Source of the DNA: Palsa-343 sp036269135
GTDB taxonomy: Bacteria; Acidobacteriota; Terriglobia; Terriglobales; Acidobacteriaceae
NCBI GenBank assembly: GCA_036269135.1
Contig: DATASQ010000027.1
Location: 99,544 to 163,543, forward strand
Length of the DNA stretch: 64,000 bases
Reading direction: 5' to 3'
Below the pieces are notes generated by a model. It was not told the origin of the DNA and did no database searches. It saw only the letters and a list, made by a program, of their open reading frames with translations. The position numbers were made by a program, and so were the translations under genes. Shown here piece after piece: positions 17,062 through 25,305 of the stretch (position 1 is its first letter; every line of letters begins with the position of its first letter).

Positions 17062-19089
17062 CTACGGCATATATTTCTGGAACCAGCCGAGGGCTCGCTC
17101 CAGAACGTCGATCCGGTGAGCCGGGTTGACGAAGCCGTGACCTTCGTCGGGGTAGACGACCAGCTCGGTCGGCACCCCCAGGTCACGGAGGGCGTGCCAG
17201 AACTCGAACGACTGGGGCGCCGGGCATTCTCCATCGCGGTCGCCGACGACGACCAGAGTGGGCGTTTTCACATTCTTGATGTAGTTGATGGCTGAGCTTT
17301 TGGCGTAAACCGCCGGATCGTCGTAGACCGAGGCCCCGAAGAAGGGGATCATCCACTGGTCGATGGAGTTTTCGCCGTAATAGCTGAGCCAGTCGGACAG
17401 GCCTGCGCCCGATACGGCGGCGGCGAAGCGGTGGGTCTGGGTGACGCCGAACATGGTCATGAAGCCGCCGTAGCTCCAGCCGGTGAGGCCGAGGCGGTGA
17501 TCGTCGATGGGGTACTTCTTCTCGACCGCGTCCACGCCTGCCAGGATGTCACGGAAGTCGCCGTAGCCGAAGTCTTTGCGGTTGGCCTGGGTGAACTTTT
17601 CGCCCTGCCCATAAGAACCGCGGGGATTGGGCATGAGGACGAAATAATCGAGCGCCGAGAAGGGAACGGCCCCATACCCCGCGTACGGCCAGCGGGGCAG
17701 GTCGGCGGCGGCGGGTCCTCCATGGACATACACAATGAGGGGGTATTTCTTCGAAGGATCGTAATGTGCGGGAAGCAGGAGCCAGCCCTGCACATGGAAG
17801 TCATCGTTGTCCCATTCGACGGATTCCGACTTGCCCCACATCGGCTTTGCCGCGTCATTGACATGGGTGATCTGTTGGAGGTCCATCAGTTTGCCCGCCC
17901 AGACCTCGGGCGGATTCTCAAACGAGGAGCGAATCAGGGCGATCTTGTTGGTATTGGAAACAGCGACGCTCATCTCCAGACCGCCGGCGCCGACGGAATC
18001 GGGAAGGGTGAGATTGTTATCGGGTGATTCTTCGTGGTTTTGCAGGTCATAGACGAACAGATGCGAGGAGCCGCCGCGGATTTCAGCAACGCCCATCCGC
18101 TGGTTGTCGAGCCATGTGAACCACGCGGGGCTGGCATGCCGGTCCGGGGTCATGTCTTCGGGCTGGCCTCCGGTTGCGGGCATGACGTAGATGTCGCCGC
18201 CGGTTGAGCCCTGATCCGACATGAGCCCGCCGATGAAGGCGATGCGCTGGCCATCGGGAGACCACCGCGGCACAGCGATCTGGAGGCCGTGGAGCGATCC
18301 CGTAACCGTTTGCGGGTCGAGGATCGCGGTGGGCTCCTGGTCCGGCTTCTGTCTGTAGAGCTTCGCGATCCACCAGTTGTTTTCGCCGGGCGGGGCTGCG
18401 GCCACGTAGACGAGCTGGGACGAATCGGGCGACCAGTCGAATTCGAAGACGTGCAGATGGGGCGGGGTGATCTGGGTGAGCTTTCCGCTGGCCACGTCAA
18501 CGCTGGCGACACGCTGCACCTCCAGACCTTCGACGCCAATCACGCCTGAGGGCGGCTTCTCGGCAGCCAGCGCACCCGAAGGGCGGGTGGCTCCTTCGAC
18601 ATAAAGGAAGGTCAGGTGTTTGCCGTCCGGCGACCACTGCATTTCCTTGGCGAAGCCATTGAGCTCGACGAGTTGACGCGGCGCGGAGGAGCCGGCGGCG
18701 TCGGCCAGATCGATGGCCGTCCTGTGATCCACGTTGCAGCTGGAGAAGAAGGCCAGCTGCCGAGAATCGGGCGAGAAGACTGCATTGTGTTCCTGCCCAT
18801 GGCTGCCGGAAGTGCAGGCGGTGACCTGTCGGGCCGCTGAGGGATCGTCGAGGGGAGCAACTTCGATCTCCGATCCGCCGTGGCCGGCGAGACCCCATTC
18901 AATGAGGTTGCCATCGGGCGAGAGCGCCGTTTCCCGGATCATCCTGACCTGGTCGAGGGAGGAGATCAGCTGCGTGATGCGGGGATCGTGTACGGGAGCC
19001 GCGGGCGCGGTCTGGCCCAGCGCGGAAACCGCCGCGATCAAAATGGAACTCGCCGCCAGCAGCAGAATGGAGAAGCGGTGTTTCGTCAT
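17062..19089 (-). CDS. S9 family (prolyl oligopeptidase-like) exported peptidase
   Basis: 675-residue secreted serine peptidase of the DPP-IV / acylaminoacyl-peptidase type. A signal peptide (FSILLLAASSILIAAVSALGQ) is followed by a WD40-like propeller (about 40-420, for example SPDGNLIEWG, SPDSRQLAFFSS, SPDGKHLTFLYV) and an alpha/beta-hydrolase domain. The triad is visible: Ser near 539 in GWSYGG, Asp near 619 in GDRDGECP, His near 651 in DEGHGF. The start at 19089 is chosen because it opens the signal peptide; a longer frame upstream would place it internally. It is divergent from the GNAT gene. Peptide scavenging in the periplasm or outside the cell is the likely role. Confidence 0.9.
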   Translation of the reverse strand: MTKHRFSILLLAASSILIAAVSALGQTAPAAPVHDPRITQLISSLDQVRMIRETALSPDGNLIEWGLAGHGGSEIEVAPLDDPSAARQVTACTSGSHGQEHNAVFSPDSRQLAFFSSCNVDHRTAIDLADAAGSSAPRQLVELNGFAKEMQWSPDGKHLTFLYVEGATRPSGALAAEKPPSGVIGVEGLEVQRVASVDVASGKLTQITPPHLHVFEFDWSPDSSQLVYVAAAPPGENNWWIAKLYRQKPDQEPTAILDPQTVTGSLHGLQIAVPRWSPDGQRIAFIGGLMSDQGSTGGDIYVMPATGGQPEDMTPDRHASPAWFTWLDNQRMGVAEIRGGSSHLFVYDLQNHEESPDNNLTLPDSVGAGGLEMSVAVSNTNKIALIRSSFENPPEVWAGKLMDLQQITHVNDAAKPMWGKSESVEWDNDDFHVQGWLLLPAHYDPSKKYPLIVYVHGGPAAADLPRWPYAGYGAVPFSALDYFVLMPNPRGSYGQGEKFTQANRKDFGYGDFRDILAGVDAVEKKYPIDDHRLGLTGWSYGGFMTMFGVTQTHRFAAAVSGAGLSDWLSYYGENSIDQWMIPFFGASVYDDPAVYAKSSAINYIKNVKTPTLVVVGDRDGECPAPQSFEFWHALRDLGVPTELVVYPDEGHGFVNPAHRIDVLERALGWFQKYMP

Positions 19090-19162
19090 GGGCGCCTTTA
19101 TATCAGATCGTTCCGCGAAACCGCGATGCGGCCCCCTGGCATTGCGCACGTATCATGCGGGT

Positions 19163-19690
19163 ATGCACTCCATTCGGGCGGCACAGTGGGAATCCACCAC
19201 GGACGCGGCGCTGTGCCGGACGCTGATGCGCGAGTATGCGGCCTTCCTGAACGCTTCTGTCGGCGGAGAGCATCTCTGTGTGGAGAGCCTGGAAAAGGAA
19301 TTAGACGAATTGCCGGGCGCGTACGCCGAGCCCGGAGGAACGGTGCTGCTGGCGTTTGCGCAGGAGGAACCGGCAGGGTGTGTCGCGCTGAAGCCGCTGG
19401 CGACTCCTGGCAGCGCGCCGGACGAGTGCGCGTGCGAGATGAAGCGGTTGTGGGTGCGCCCTGGCTATCACGGCGCGGGGTTAGGACGGCACCTGGCCGA
19501 GGCGATTGTGGAGGCTGCGCGCGTTCGTGGCTATACCGCGATGTACCTCGACACCATGCCGGCAAGCATGCAGGCCGCGTATGGCCTCTACCGCTCCATG
19601 GGATTCGCGCCCATCGAGCGGTACAACCAGAATCCGGTGCTGCGGCAGCCCGAGGCGCTGGAGATCGCCTGGCTGCGAAGGGAGCTGTGA
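19163..19690 (+). CDS. GNAT family N-acetyltransferase
   Basis: 175 residues with the GNAT fold: acceptor-side helices at the N-terminus, the central strand VLLAFAQEEPAGCVALKPL, the acetyl-CoA loop KRLWVRPGYHGAGLGRHLAEAI (about 93-114), and C-terminal YTAMYLDTMPASMQAAYGLYRSMGF. The P-loop pattern R/Q-x-x-G-x-G/A is intact (GYHGAGLG). The start at 19163 is preferred; longer frames would extend over the divergent S9 gene start. The stop codon directly abuts the ATG of the next gene, so the two are probably co-transcribed. The substrate is unknown. Confidence 0.85.
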   Translation: MHSIRAAQWESTTDAALCRTLMREYAAFLNASVGGEHLCVESLEKELDELPGAYAEPGGTVLLAFAQEEPAGCVALKPLATPGSAPDECACEMKRLWVRPGYHGAGLGRHLAEAIVEAARVRGYTAMYLDTMPASMQAAYGLYRSMGFAPIERYNQNPVLRQPEALEIAWLRREL

Positions 19691-22630
19691 ATGGGCGTGC
19701 AACTGCCGGTGATTCAACCTGCCCGTGGGCATGAGCACTTCGAGGCGGCCCGGGATTTAGAGGCAAAGCTGCGAGCGACAGTGCGCGGGGAGATTCGTTT
19801 CGATGCGGCGTCGCGCGCGCTCTATGCGACGGACGCTTCGAATTATCGTCAGACGCCAATCGGGATCGTGATTCCACGCGATGTGGCCGATGTGGAAGCG
19901 ACGCTGGCTGCGTGCCGCGCGTTGGGTGCCGCAGTGCTGCCGCGCGGGGCGGGGACCAGTCTCGCAGGTCAGTGCTGCAACGTTGCCGTAGTGCTGGATT
20001 TCTCGAAATATATGCGCCGGCTCGACGCGCTGGATCCCGAGCGAAAGACTGCGGTGGTGGAACCGGGCATTGTGCTGGATCGCGTGCGCGAGGCGGCGGA
20101 GCTGCACCATCTGACGTTTGCGCCGGATCCGGCGACGCACAGCCGATGCACGATCGGCGGCATGATCGGCAACAACTCCTGCGGAACGCACAGCGTGATG
20201 GGCGGCCTGACCGCGAATAATATCCGCTCGCTCGATGTGGTGCTGTACGACGGCACGCGCATGACGGTGGGGGCGACGACCGAAGAGGAGATATCGGCGA
20301 TCATCGCGCGGGGCGGGCGCGCGGGCCAGATCTATGCGGGCATGCGAGGGATTCGCGACCGGCATGCCGAGGAGATTCGCCGCCGCTTTCCGCAGATTCC
20401 GCGGCGCGTCTCCGGTTACAACCTGGACGAGCTGCTGCCGGAGCGCGGCTTCCAGGTAGCGCGCGCGCTGGTGGGCGCCGAAGGCACGCTGGCGACGGTG
20501 GTGAGCGCGACGCTGGATCTGATGCACAGTCCCCCGTGCCGGCGGCTGGCCGTGCTGGGATTCCCGGATGCATTTCTTGCCGCGGATGCGGTGCCCGAGG
20601 TGATCCGCCACGAGCCGATCGGACTGGAAGGCATCGACGCGATGCTGCTGGATTTCATGCAGCGGAAGCATCTGGCGGATGAAGAAGTGAAATTACTGCC
20701 GCCGGGCGGCGCGTTTCTGCTGGCGGAATTTGGGGCGGAGAGCGATGCCGAGGCGGAAGCGAAGGCGCGTGATCTGATTGCGATCGCGGCCCGACTGCCC
20801 GGATCGCCGGCGGGGCGCATCTGTTCTCCGGAAGAAGCAGCGCGCATCTGGCGGGTGCGCGAGTCGGCACTGGGAGCGACGGTGTTTGTTCCCGGCGAGC
20901 CGCATGGATGGGAAGGGTGGGAAGACGCTGCAGTGCCGCCGGTGCAGCTGGGCTCCTATCTGCGCCAGCTTTTCGCGCTGATGGGGGAGTTCGGCTATCG
21001 GAGTCCGATGTATGGCCACTTCGGACAGGGATGCGTGCACACGCGCATCAACTTCGATCTGGAGAGCGACGCGGGCATCCGCAAATTCCGGACCTTCATC
21101 GATCGCGCGGCGGATATCGTGATCGCGCACGGGGGCTCGCTTTCCGGGGAGCATGGCGACGGGCAGGCGCGGGGCGCACTGCTGCCGAAGATGTTTGGTG
21201 CGGAGCTGATGCAGGCCTTCCGCGAGTTCAAGGCGCTGTGGGACCCGGATAACCGGATGAACCCGGACAAGATGATCGCTCCGGACGCGGTGTATCAGCC
21301 GGAAGAAAACCTGCGCCTGGGAGCGGGCTATGCGTCGAAGCAGCCGGATACGTTCTTCCAGTTCCCGGAGGACCACGGATCGCTGCATGAGGCAACGCTG
21401 CGCTGCGTGGGCGTGGGAGCGTGCCGCAAGGAAAGTGGCGGGACCATGTGCCCGAGCTACATGGCGACGCGCGAAGAGCGGCACTCCACGCGAGGCCGCG
21501 CCCACCTGCTGTGGGAGCTGATGCGGGGCGAGGTGCTCGATCCCGACTGGCACAACGAAGGCGTGCGCGAGGCGCTGGATTTGTGCCTGAGTTGCAAAGC
21601 GTGCAAGAGCGAATGCCCGGTGAATGTGGACGTGGCGACGTACAAGGCTGAGTTCCTGGCCCATTACTACGAGGGTCGGCTCCGGCCGCTGCATCAATAT
21701 GCGTTTGGGTTCATGGACCGGCTGGCGCAGGCAGCTTCGCTGATCCCCGGAGTCACTCCGCGCCTGGCGAATCTGCCGCTGGCGCTTCCTGGCGTTTCGC
21801 AGGTTATGAAGGCAGCTCTCGGAGTGGCCCAGCAGCGGAGGCTGCCGACCTTTGCGCCACGGAGCTTTCGGGCCGAATGGCAGAGGGGAGCGCGAAGCCG
21901 GAACGCGGGCGGGCAGCGCGTGCTGCTGTGGCCGGACACCTGGAATAACTACTACCACCCTCAGTCGCTCGATGCCGCGGCGCGCGTGCTGGAGAGCGCG
22001 GGATTTTCCGTGGAAGTGCCGCGCCGGCATGTCTGCTGCGGGCGGGCGCTGTACGACTTTGGCTTTCTGCGGGAGGCGCGCGGCTATCTGGAGAGCATTC
22101 TCCAGATGTTTGCGCCGCAAATCGACGCCGGCCTGTCTTTCGTTTTCCTCGAGCCCAGCTGCGCCAGCGTTTTCCGCGATGAGCTGGTGAACTTTTTTCC
22201 CGCGGACGAGCGGGCACGGCGCCTTCGCGATCAAACGCTCCTGCTCAGCGAGCTTCTGGTTCGGCAGGCTCCCGGATTCCGGCCGCCGGATCTCACGGGC
22301 CGGAGGATTCTCGTGCAGGGGCATTGTCACCACAAGTCGGTTCTGAAGATGACGGCGGAGATGGATCTGCTGCAGCGCACCGGGGCGGCGGTGGAGCTGC
22401 TGGATTCCGGCTGCTGCGGGATGGCGGGTCCGTTCGGCTTCGAGCGCGAGAAGTTTGAGGTCTCACAGGCGCTGGGGGAGCGGGTTCTCCTGCCGGCGGT
22501 ACGGGCCGCGGCACCGGACACAATTCTGGTGGCGGACGGCTTCAGTTGCCGGGAGCAGATTGCCCAGAACACAACGCGGCGGGCGGTTCACTTCGCGGAA
22601 ATTCTTGGTCCTGAAACTTCGGGCAGTTGA
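19691..22630 (+). CDS. Fused FAD-linked oxidase and Fe-S oxidoreductase (YdiJ / D-2-hydroxyacid dehydrogenase type)
   Basis: 979-residue flavoprotein of the type represented by E. coli YdiJ. The N-terminal half is a PCMH-type FAD domain (PRGAGTSLAGQCCN, TIGGMIGNNSCGTHS) with a GlcD-like C-terminal domain ending in SGEHGDGQARG. The second half carries two four-cysteine Fe-S motifs (CVGVGACRKESGGTMCPSY and CLSCKACKSECP), then two CCG domains (HVCCGRALYDFG and DSGCCGMAGPFG) as in glycolate and heterodisulfide reductase partners. It should oxidise a D-2-hydroxyacid such as D-lactate or D-2-hydroxyglutarate and pass electrons to a membrane carrier. It abuts the GNAT gene with no gap and ends 34 bases before the his leader peptide. 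Confidence 0.9.
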   Translation: MGVQLPVIQPARGHEHFEAARDLEAKLRATVRGEIRFDAASRALYATDASNYRQTPIGIVIPRDVADVEATLAACRALGAAVLPRGAGTSLAGQCCNVAVVLDFSKYMRRLDALDPERKTAVVEPGIVLDRVREAAELHHLTFAPDPATHSRCTIGGMIGNNSCGTHSVMGGLTANNIRSLDVVLYDGTRMTVGATTEEEISAIIARGGRAGQIYAGMRGIRDRHAEEIRRRFPQIPRRVSGYNLDELLPERGFQVARALVGAEGTLATVVSATLDLMHSPPCRRLAVLGFPDAFLAADAVPEVIRHEPIGLEGIDAMLLDFMQRKHLADEEVKLLPPGGAFLLAEFGAESDAEAEAKARDLIAIAARLPGSPAGRICSPEEAARIWRVRESALGATVFVPGEPHGWEGWEDAAVPPVQLGSYLRQLFALMGEFGYRSPMYGHFGQGCVHTRINFDLESDAGIRKFRTFIDRAADIVIAHGGSLSGEHGDGQARGALLPKMFGAELMQAFREFKALWDPDNRMNPDKMIAPDAVYQPEENLRLGAGYASKQPDTFFQFPEDHGSLHEATLRCVGVGACRKESGGTMCPSYMATREERHSTRGRAHLLWELMRGEVLDPDWHNEGVREALDLCLSCKACKSECPVNVDVATYKAEFLAHYYEGRLRPLHQYAFGFMDRLAQAASLIPGVTPRLANLPLALPGVSQVMKAALGVAQQRRLPTFAPRSFRAEWQRGARSRNAGGQRVLLWPDTWNNYYHPQSLDAAARVLESAGFSVEVPRRHVCCGRALYDFGFLREARGYLESILQMFAPQIDAGLSFVFLEPSCASVFRDELVNFFPADERARRLRDQTLLLSELLVRQAPGFRPPDLTGRRILVQGHCHHKSVLKMTAEMDLLQRTGAAVELLDSGCCGMAGPFGFEREKFEVSQALGERVLLPAVRAAAPDTILVADGFSCREQIAQNTTRRAVHFAEILGPETSGS

Positions 22631-22664
22631 CAGGCCGCCGGACTGCATCCTAAGGTGGAAGCAG

Positions 22665-22748
22665 ATGCAGATTCACCGCCATCATCGTCATCACCATCAT
22701 CACGTGACGAACGTGCCGGCGAACTTTTGCATTCCACGGTTGAGTTAG
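22665..22748 (+). CDS. hisL: Histidine operon leader peptide
   Basis: 27-codon frame with a ribosome site (AAGGTGG, 7 bases before the ATG) that encodes eight histidines in ten codons (HRHHRHHHHH) near its start. It stands directly upstream of an intrinsic terminator and the hisI gene. In the Salmonella and E. coli his operon, a leader peptide with consecutive His codons stalls ribosomes when charged tRNA-His is scarce and thereby prevents attenuation. Position, composition and downstream pairings all match that mechanism. The name hisL is given on this functional analogy, not on sequence identity outside the His run. Confidence 0.9.
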   Translation: MQIHRHHRHHHHHVTNVPANFCIPRLS

Positions 22749-22784
22749 CAACACCAACCACCCAGGATTGAAAAGCCCGCCGGC
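22715..22784 (+). promoter_or_regulatory. his antiterminator pairing (alternative structure)
   Basis: GCCGGCG-AA-CTTTT at 22715-22728, inside the 3' part of the leader frame, can pair with AAAAG-CC-CGCCGGC at 22771-22784, which is the 5' arm of the terminator. This gives 5 + 7 base pairs around a CC/AA mismatch. A ribosome stalled on the upstream His codons would leave 22715-22728 free and prevent terminator formation; a ribosome that reaches the stop codon at 22748 would cover or pass it. An upstream CGCCGG at 22636-22641 could pair with 22716-22721 as a protector, if it is transcribed. Confidence 0.8.
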
Positions 22785-22814
22785 GCAGAGAGCGCTGACG
22801 GGCTTTTAATTTTT
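22771..22814 (+). terminator. his operon attenuator terminator
   Basis: The arms 22771-22786 and 22792-22807 pair at 14 of 16 positions plus one G-U, around a 5-base loop, and are followed by TTTTAATTTTT. It lies 22 bases after the leader-peptide stop and 22 bases before hisI, so it is placed to decide transcription of the whole his operon. Confidence 0.9.
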
Positions 22815-22835
22815 GCCCACAAAGAGGATGAGCGA

Positions 22836-23183
22836 ATGACGGAAACGACGATTGATTTTGCGAAAATGGATGGCCTGGCGCCTGGAATTGTCCAGGATGC
22901 GCGCAACGGCCAGGTGCTGATGCTGGGATTTTTGAACGAAGAGAGCTGGCGCAGGACGCAGGAAACCGGCTTTGTTACGTTTTGGAGCCGCACGCGCCAG
23001 AAGCTCTGGATGAAGGGCGAAACCAGCGGCAATCGGCTGCGGATCATCGAGGTCTCAACCGACTGCGATCAGGACGCGCTGCTCTTCCGCGTGGAGGTGG
23101 AAGGCGATGGCCTGGTCTGCCATGAGGGCACGGTGAGCTGCTTCACGAGACCACTGAGCGCGGGCGCGGAGGTGCGGGCATGA
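22836..23183 (+). CDS. hisI: Phosphoribosyl-AMP cyclohydrolase
   Basis: 115-residue enzyme for the third step of histidine synthesis, which opens the purine ring of PR-AMP. Motifs match monofunctional HisI: QVLMLGFLNEESW, VTFWSRTRQKLWMKGETSGN, the metal-binding DCDQDALLFRVE and the cysteine in VCHEGTVSCF. The protein ends after this domain, so the HisE pyrophosphohydrolase that is fused to HisI in enterobacteria is absent. It is the first structural gene after the attenuator, with AAAGAGG 9 bases upstream, and overlaps hisG by ATGA. Confidence 0.93.
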   Translation: MTETTIDFAKMDGLAPGIVQDARNGQVLMLGFLNEESWRRTQETGFVTFWSRTRQKLWMKGETSGNRLRIIEVSTDCDQDALLFRVEVEGDGLVCHEGTVSCFTRPLSAGAEVRA

Positions 23184-24055
23184 GCAACAAGCTTCGTCTT
23201 GGCATTCCCAAAGGCAGCCTGCAGGACGCGACCATTGCGCTCTTCGGCCGCGCAGGGTGGAACATTTACGCGGACGGGCGCTCTTACTTCCCGAGCATTG
23301 ACGACCCGGAGATCGAGTGCATGCTGATTCGCGCGCAGGAGATGGCGCGCTACGTCGATCATGGCGTGCTGGATGCCGGGCTGACCGGCATTGACTGGGT
23401 GGTGGAAAGCGGGCTGAACGTTGAAAGCGTCACCAGCCTGGTCTACGCCAAGCAGAGCCGCCGCCGGGTGCGGTGGGTGCTGGCGGTTCCGGAGAGCTCG
23501 CCGTGGCAGCGCGCCGAAGATCTGTCGGGAAAGATCATCGCGACCGAACTGGTCGAGGTGACGAAGCGCTATTTTGCGGAGAAGAAGATTTCGGTCAGGG
23601 TGGAATTCAGCTGGGGCGCGACGGAAGTGAAGCCGCCCACACTCGCCGATGCCATTGTCGAGGTCACGGAGACGGGGAGTTCTCTGCGGGCTAATCGGCT
23701 GCGGATCATCGATACGGTGATGGAGAGCGAGACGCGTTTGATCGCCAGTCGCGGCGCCTGTGCCGATCCCTGGAAGAAGCAGAAGATCGACAATTTGGCG
23801 CTGATGCTGCGGGGAGCGATCGACGCTCAGGGGCAGGTGGGCCTGATGCTGAACGTTGAGAAGGAGAACCTCGCGAACGTTCTGAGCGTTCTGCCCGCGC
23901 TGAATGCGCCGACGATTTCCGAGCTGAGCGATGCGAAGTGGGTGGCGGTGAACACGATTCTCGAAGAGAGAACCGTGCGCGAGGTACTTCCCAAGCTGAA
24001 GGCGGCGAAGGCGACCGGAATCGTCGAATACCCGCTGAACAAGGTGGTGCTGTGA
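23180..24055 (+). CDS. hisG: ATP phosphoribosyltransferase, long form
   Basis: 291-residue first enzyme of histidine synthesis, joining ATP and PRPP. It starts MSNKLRLGIPKGSLQDAT and carries DAGLTGIDWVVE and ELVEVTKRYF. The PRPP loop region is DAIVEVTETGSSLRANRLR. The C-terminal ACT-like regulatory domain (about 215-291, VGLMLNVEKENLANVLSVLPALNAPTIS) marks it as the long, hexameric HisG type, which binds histidine for feedback inhibition and does not need HisZ. The start overlaps the hisI stop codon (ATGA) and the stop overlaps the hisD GTG start (GTGA). Confidence 0.94.
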   Translation: MSNKLRLGIPKGSLQDATIALFGRAGWNIYADGRSYFPSIDDPEIECMLIRAQEMARYVDHGVLDAGLTGIDWVVESGLNVESVTSLVYAKQSRRRVRWVLAVPESSPWQRAEDLSGKIIATELVEVTKRYFAEKKISVRVEFSWGATEVKPPTLADAIVEVTETGSSLRANRLRIIDTVMESETRLIASRGACADPWKKQKIDNLALMLRGAIDAQGQVGLMLNVEKENLANVLSVLPALNAPTISELSDAKWVAVNTILEERTVREVLPKLKAAKATGIVEYPLNKVVL

Positions 24056-25305
24056 AGCTGATCCGCACGACCGGACGCGGACGGGAGGCGGTGGCAGCTC
24101 TGACGGAGCGCCGCTCGCCTTCCTGGGACCGGGTCCTGCCGCAGGCGCGCCGGATCGTTGAGTCGGTTCGCCGGGGTGGAGACGAGGCGCTGCTGCGTCT
24201 GCGCTCCCGTCTGGACGGTTTTGCGTCACAGGCACCGTTACGGATACCCGAAGTGGAGATGCAGCTGGCCTGGGAAAACACCCCGGAGCCGGTGCGGCAG
24301 GCGCTGAAGACGGCGGCTCGGAATATCCGCGCTTTTGCAGAGCGCCAGCGGCCGAAGGAATTCAGTCTGAAGATCGCGACCGGCGTAACCACGGGTCAAC
24401 GCATCCTGCCGCTGGATTCGGTGGGCTGTTACGTACCCAGTGGGCGCTATCCATTGCCTTCCACTCTGCTGATGACTGTGATTCCGGCGCAGGTTGCCGG
24501 GGTGCGGCGCATTGTGGCGGTGTCGCCCCGGCCGGCCAAAGAAACGCTCGCCGCGGCATCCCTGCTGGGCATCACGGAGTTCTACAAGGTCGGCGGCGCA
24601 CACGCGATTGCTGCTCTGGCCTATGGCACGGCTGGCCTGCCGCGCGTGGATAAGATTGTTGGTCCTGGGAATGCCTGGGTGACGGCAGCGAAGAGGCTCG
24701 TGGCTTTCGATTGCGCGATTGACATGCTCGCCGGTCCAACGGAGATCGTCGTCTCCAGCGAGACGGGCGATCCTGCGGCGATCGCCGCCGACCTGGTCGC
24801 GCAGGCGGAACATGATCCGGACGCGATGGCGATCCTCATCACGACGCGGGCCGATCTCGCCCGAGCGGTGATGACAGAGGTGAAAGCCAGGGCGCGGAAC
24901 AACAAGATCGCGGCGCAGGCGCTGGCGAAGCACGGCTTGGCCATCGTTGCGCGCACCGTGGAGGAAGGGCGCACATTGACGAATCAGATTGCTCCGGAGC
25001 ATCTGACGATCGACAGCGAGGCGGATCTCCAATGGGTGCAGAACGCCGGGTCGGTGTTTGTCGGGCGATGGTCGGCGCAGCCGCTGGGCGATTACGTCTC
25101 AGGACCGAATCACACGCTCCCCACCGGGGGCCAGGCACGCACGCGCGGCGGCCTGAGCGTGACGGATTTTCTGAAGGTCATCACCGTGCAGGAGTACTCC
25201 AGAGAAGGCGTGCAGCAGCTGGGGCCTGCTGCCATCCGCCTGGCAAACGCGGAAGGACTGTCGGGGCACGCAGAGGCGATCCGAGTGCGAGGCGCGCATG
25301 ACTGA
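24052..25305 (+). CDS. hisD: Histidinol dehydrogenase
   Basis: 417-residue zinc enzyme for the last two steps, histidinol to histidine with two NAD. The GTG at 24052 is chosen because it overlaps the hisG stop and opens with KLIRTTGRGREAVAAL; a longer frame would reach back into hisG. Signatures: PLDSVGCYVPSGRYPLPSTLLM, KVGGAHAIAALAYGT, DKIVGPGNAWVTAAK, DMLAGPTEIVV, AQAEHDPDA, and the C-terminal APEHLTID and SGPNHTLPTGGQAR. All are normal for HisD in length and order. The gene overlaps hisC by eight bases. Confidence 0.94.
   Translation: MKLIRTTGRGREAVAALTERRSPSWDRVLPQARRIVESVRRGGDEALLRLRSRLDGFASQAPLRIPEVEMQLAWENTPEPVRQALKTAARNIRAFAERQRPKEFSLKIATGVTTGQRILPLDSVGCYVPSGRYPLPSTLLMTVIPAQVAGVRRIVAVSPRPAKETLAAASLLGITEFYKVGGAHAIAALAYGTAGLPRVDKIVGPGNAWVTAAKRLVAFDCAIDMLAGPTEIVVSSETGDPAAIAADLVAQAEHDPDAMAILITTRADLARAVMTEVKARARNNKIAAQALAKHGLAIVARTVEEGRTLTNQIAPEHLTIDSEADLQWVQNAGSVFVGRWSAQPLGDYVSGPNHTLPTGGQARTRGGLSVTDFLKVITVQEYSREGVQQLGPAAIRLANAEGLSGHAEAIRVRGAHD

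Noticed and set aside
22627..22656. TTGACA-N18-TAAGGT as the his promoter
   Set aside because: The -35 is perfect, but the -10 is poor and the implied start (about 22662) would remove the ribosome site of the leader peptide at 22652-22658. The true promoter is probably further upstream or the unit is read from the preceding gene.
22665..22748. The His run read as a vector-derived histidine tag
   Set aside because: Codons are mixed, two arginines interrupt the run, and a terminator and the his operon follow directly. The leader-peptide reading explains all of it.
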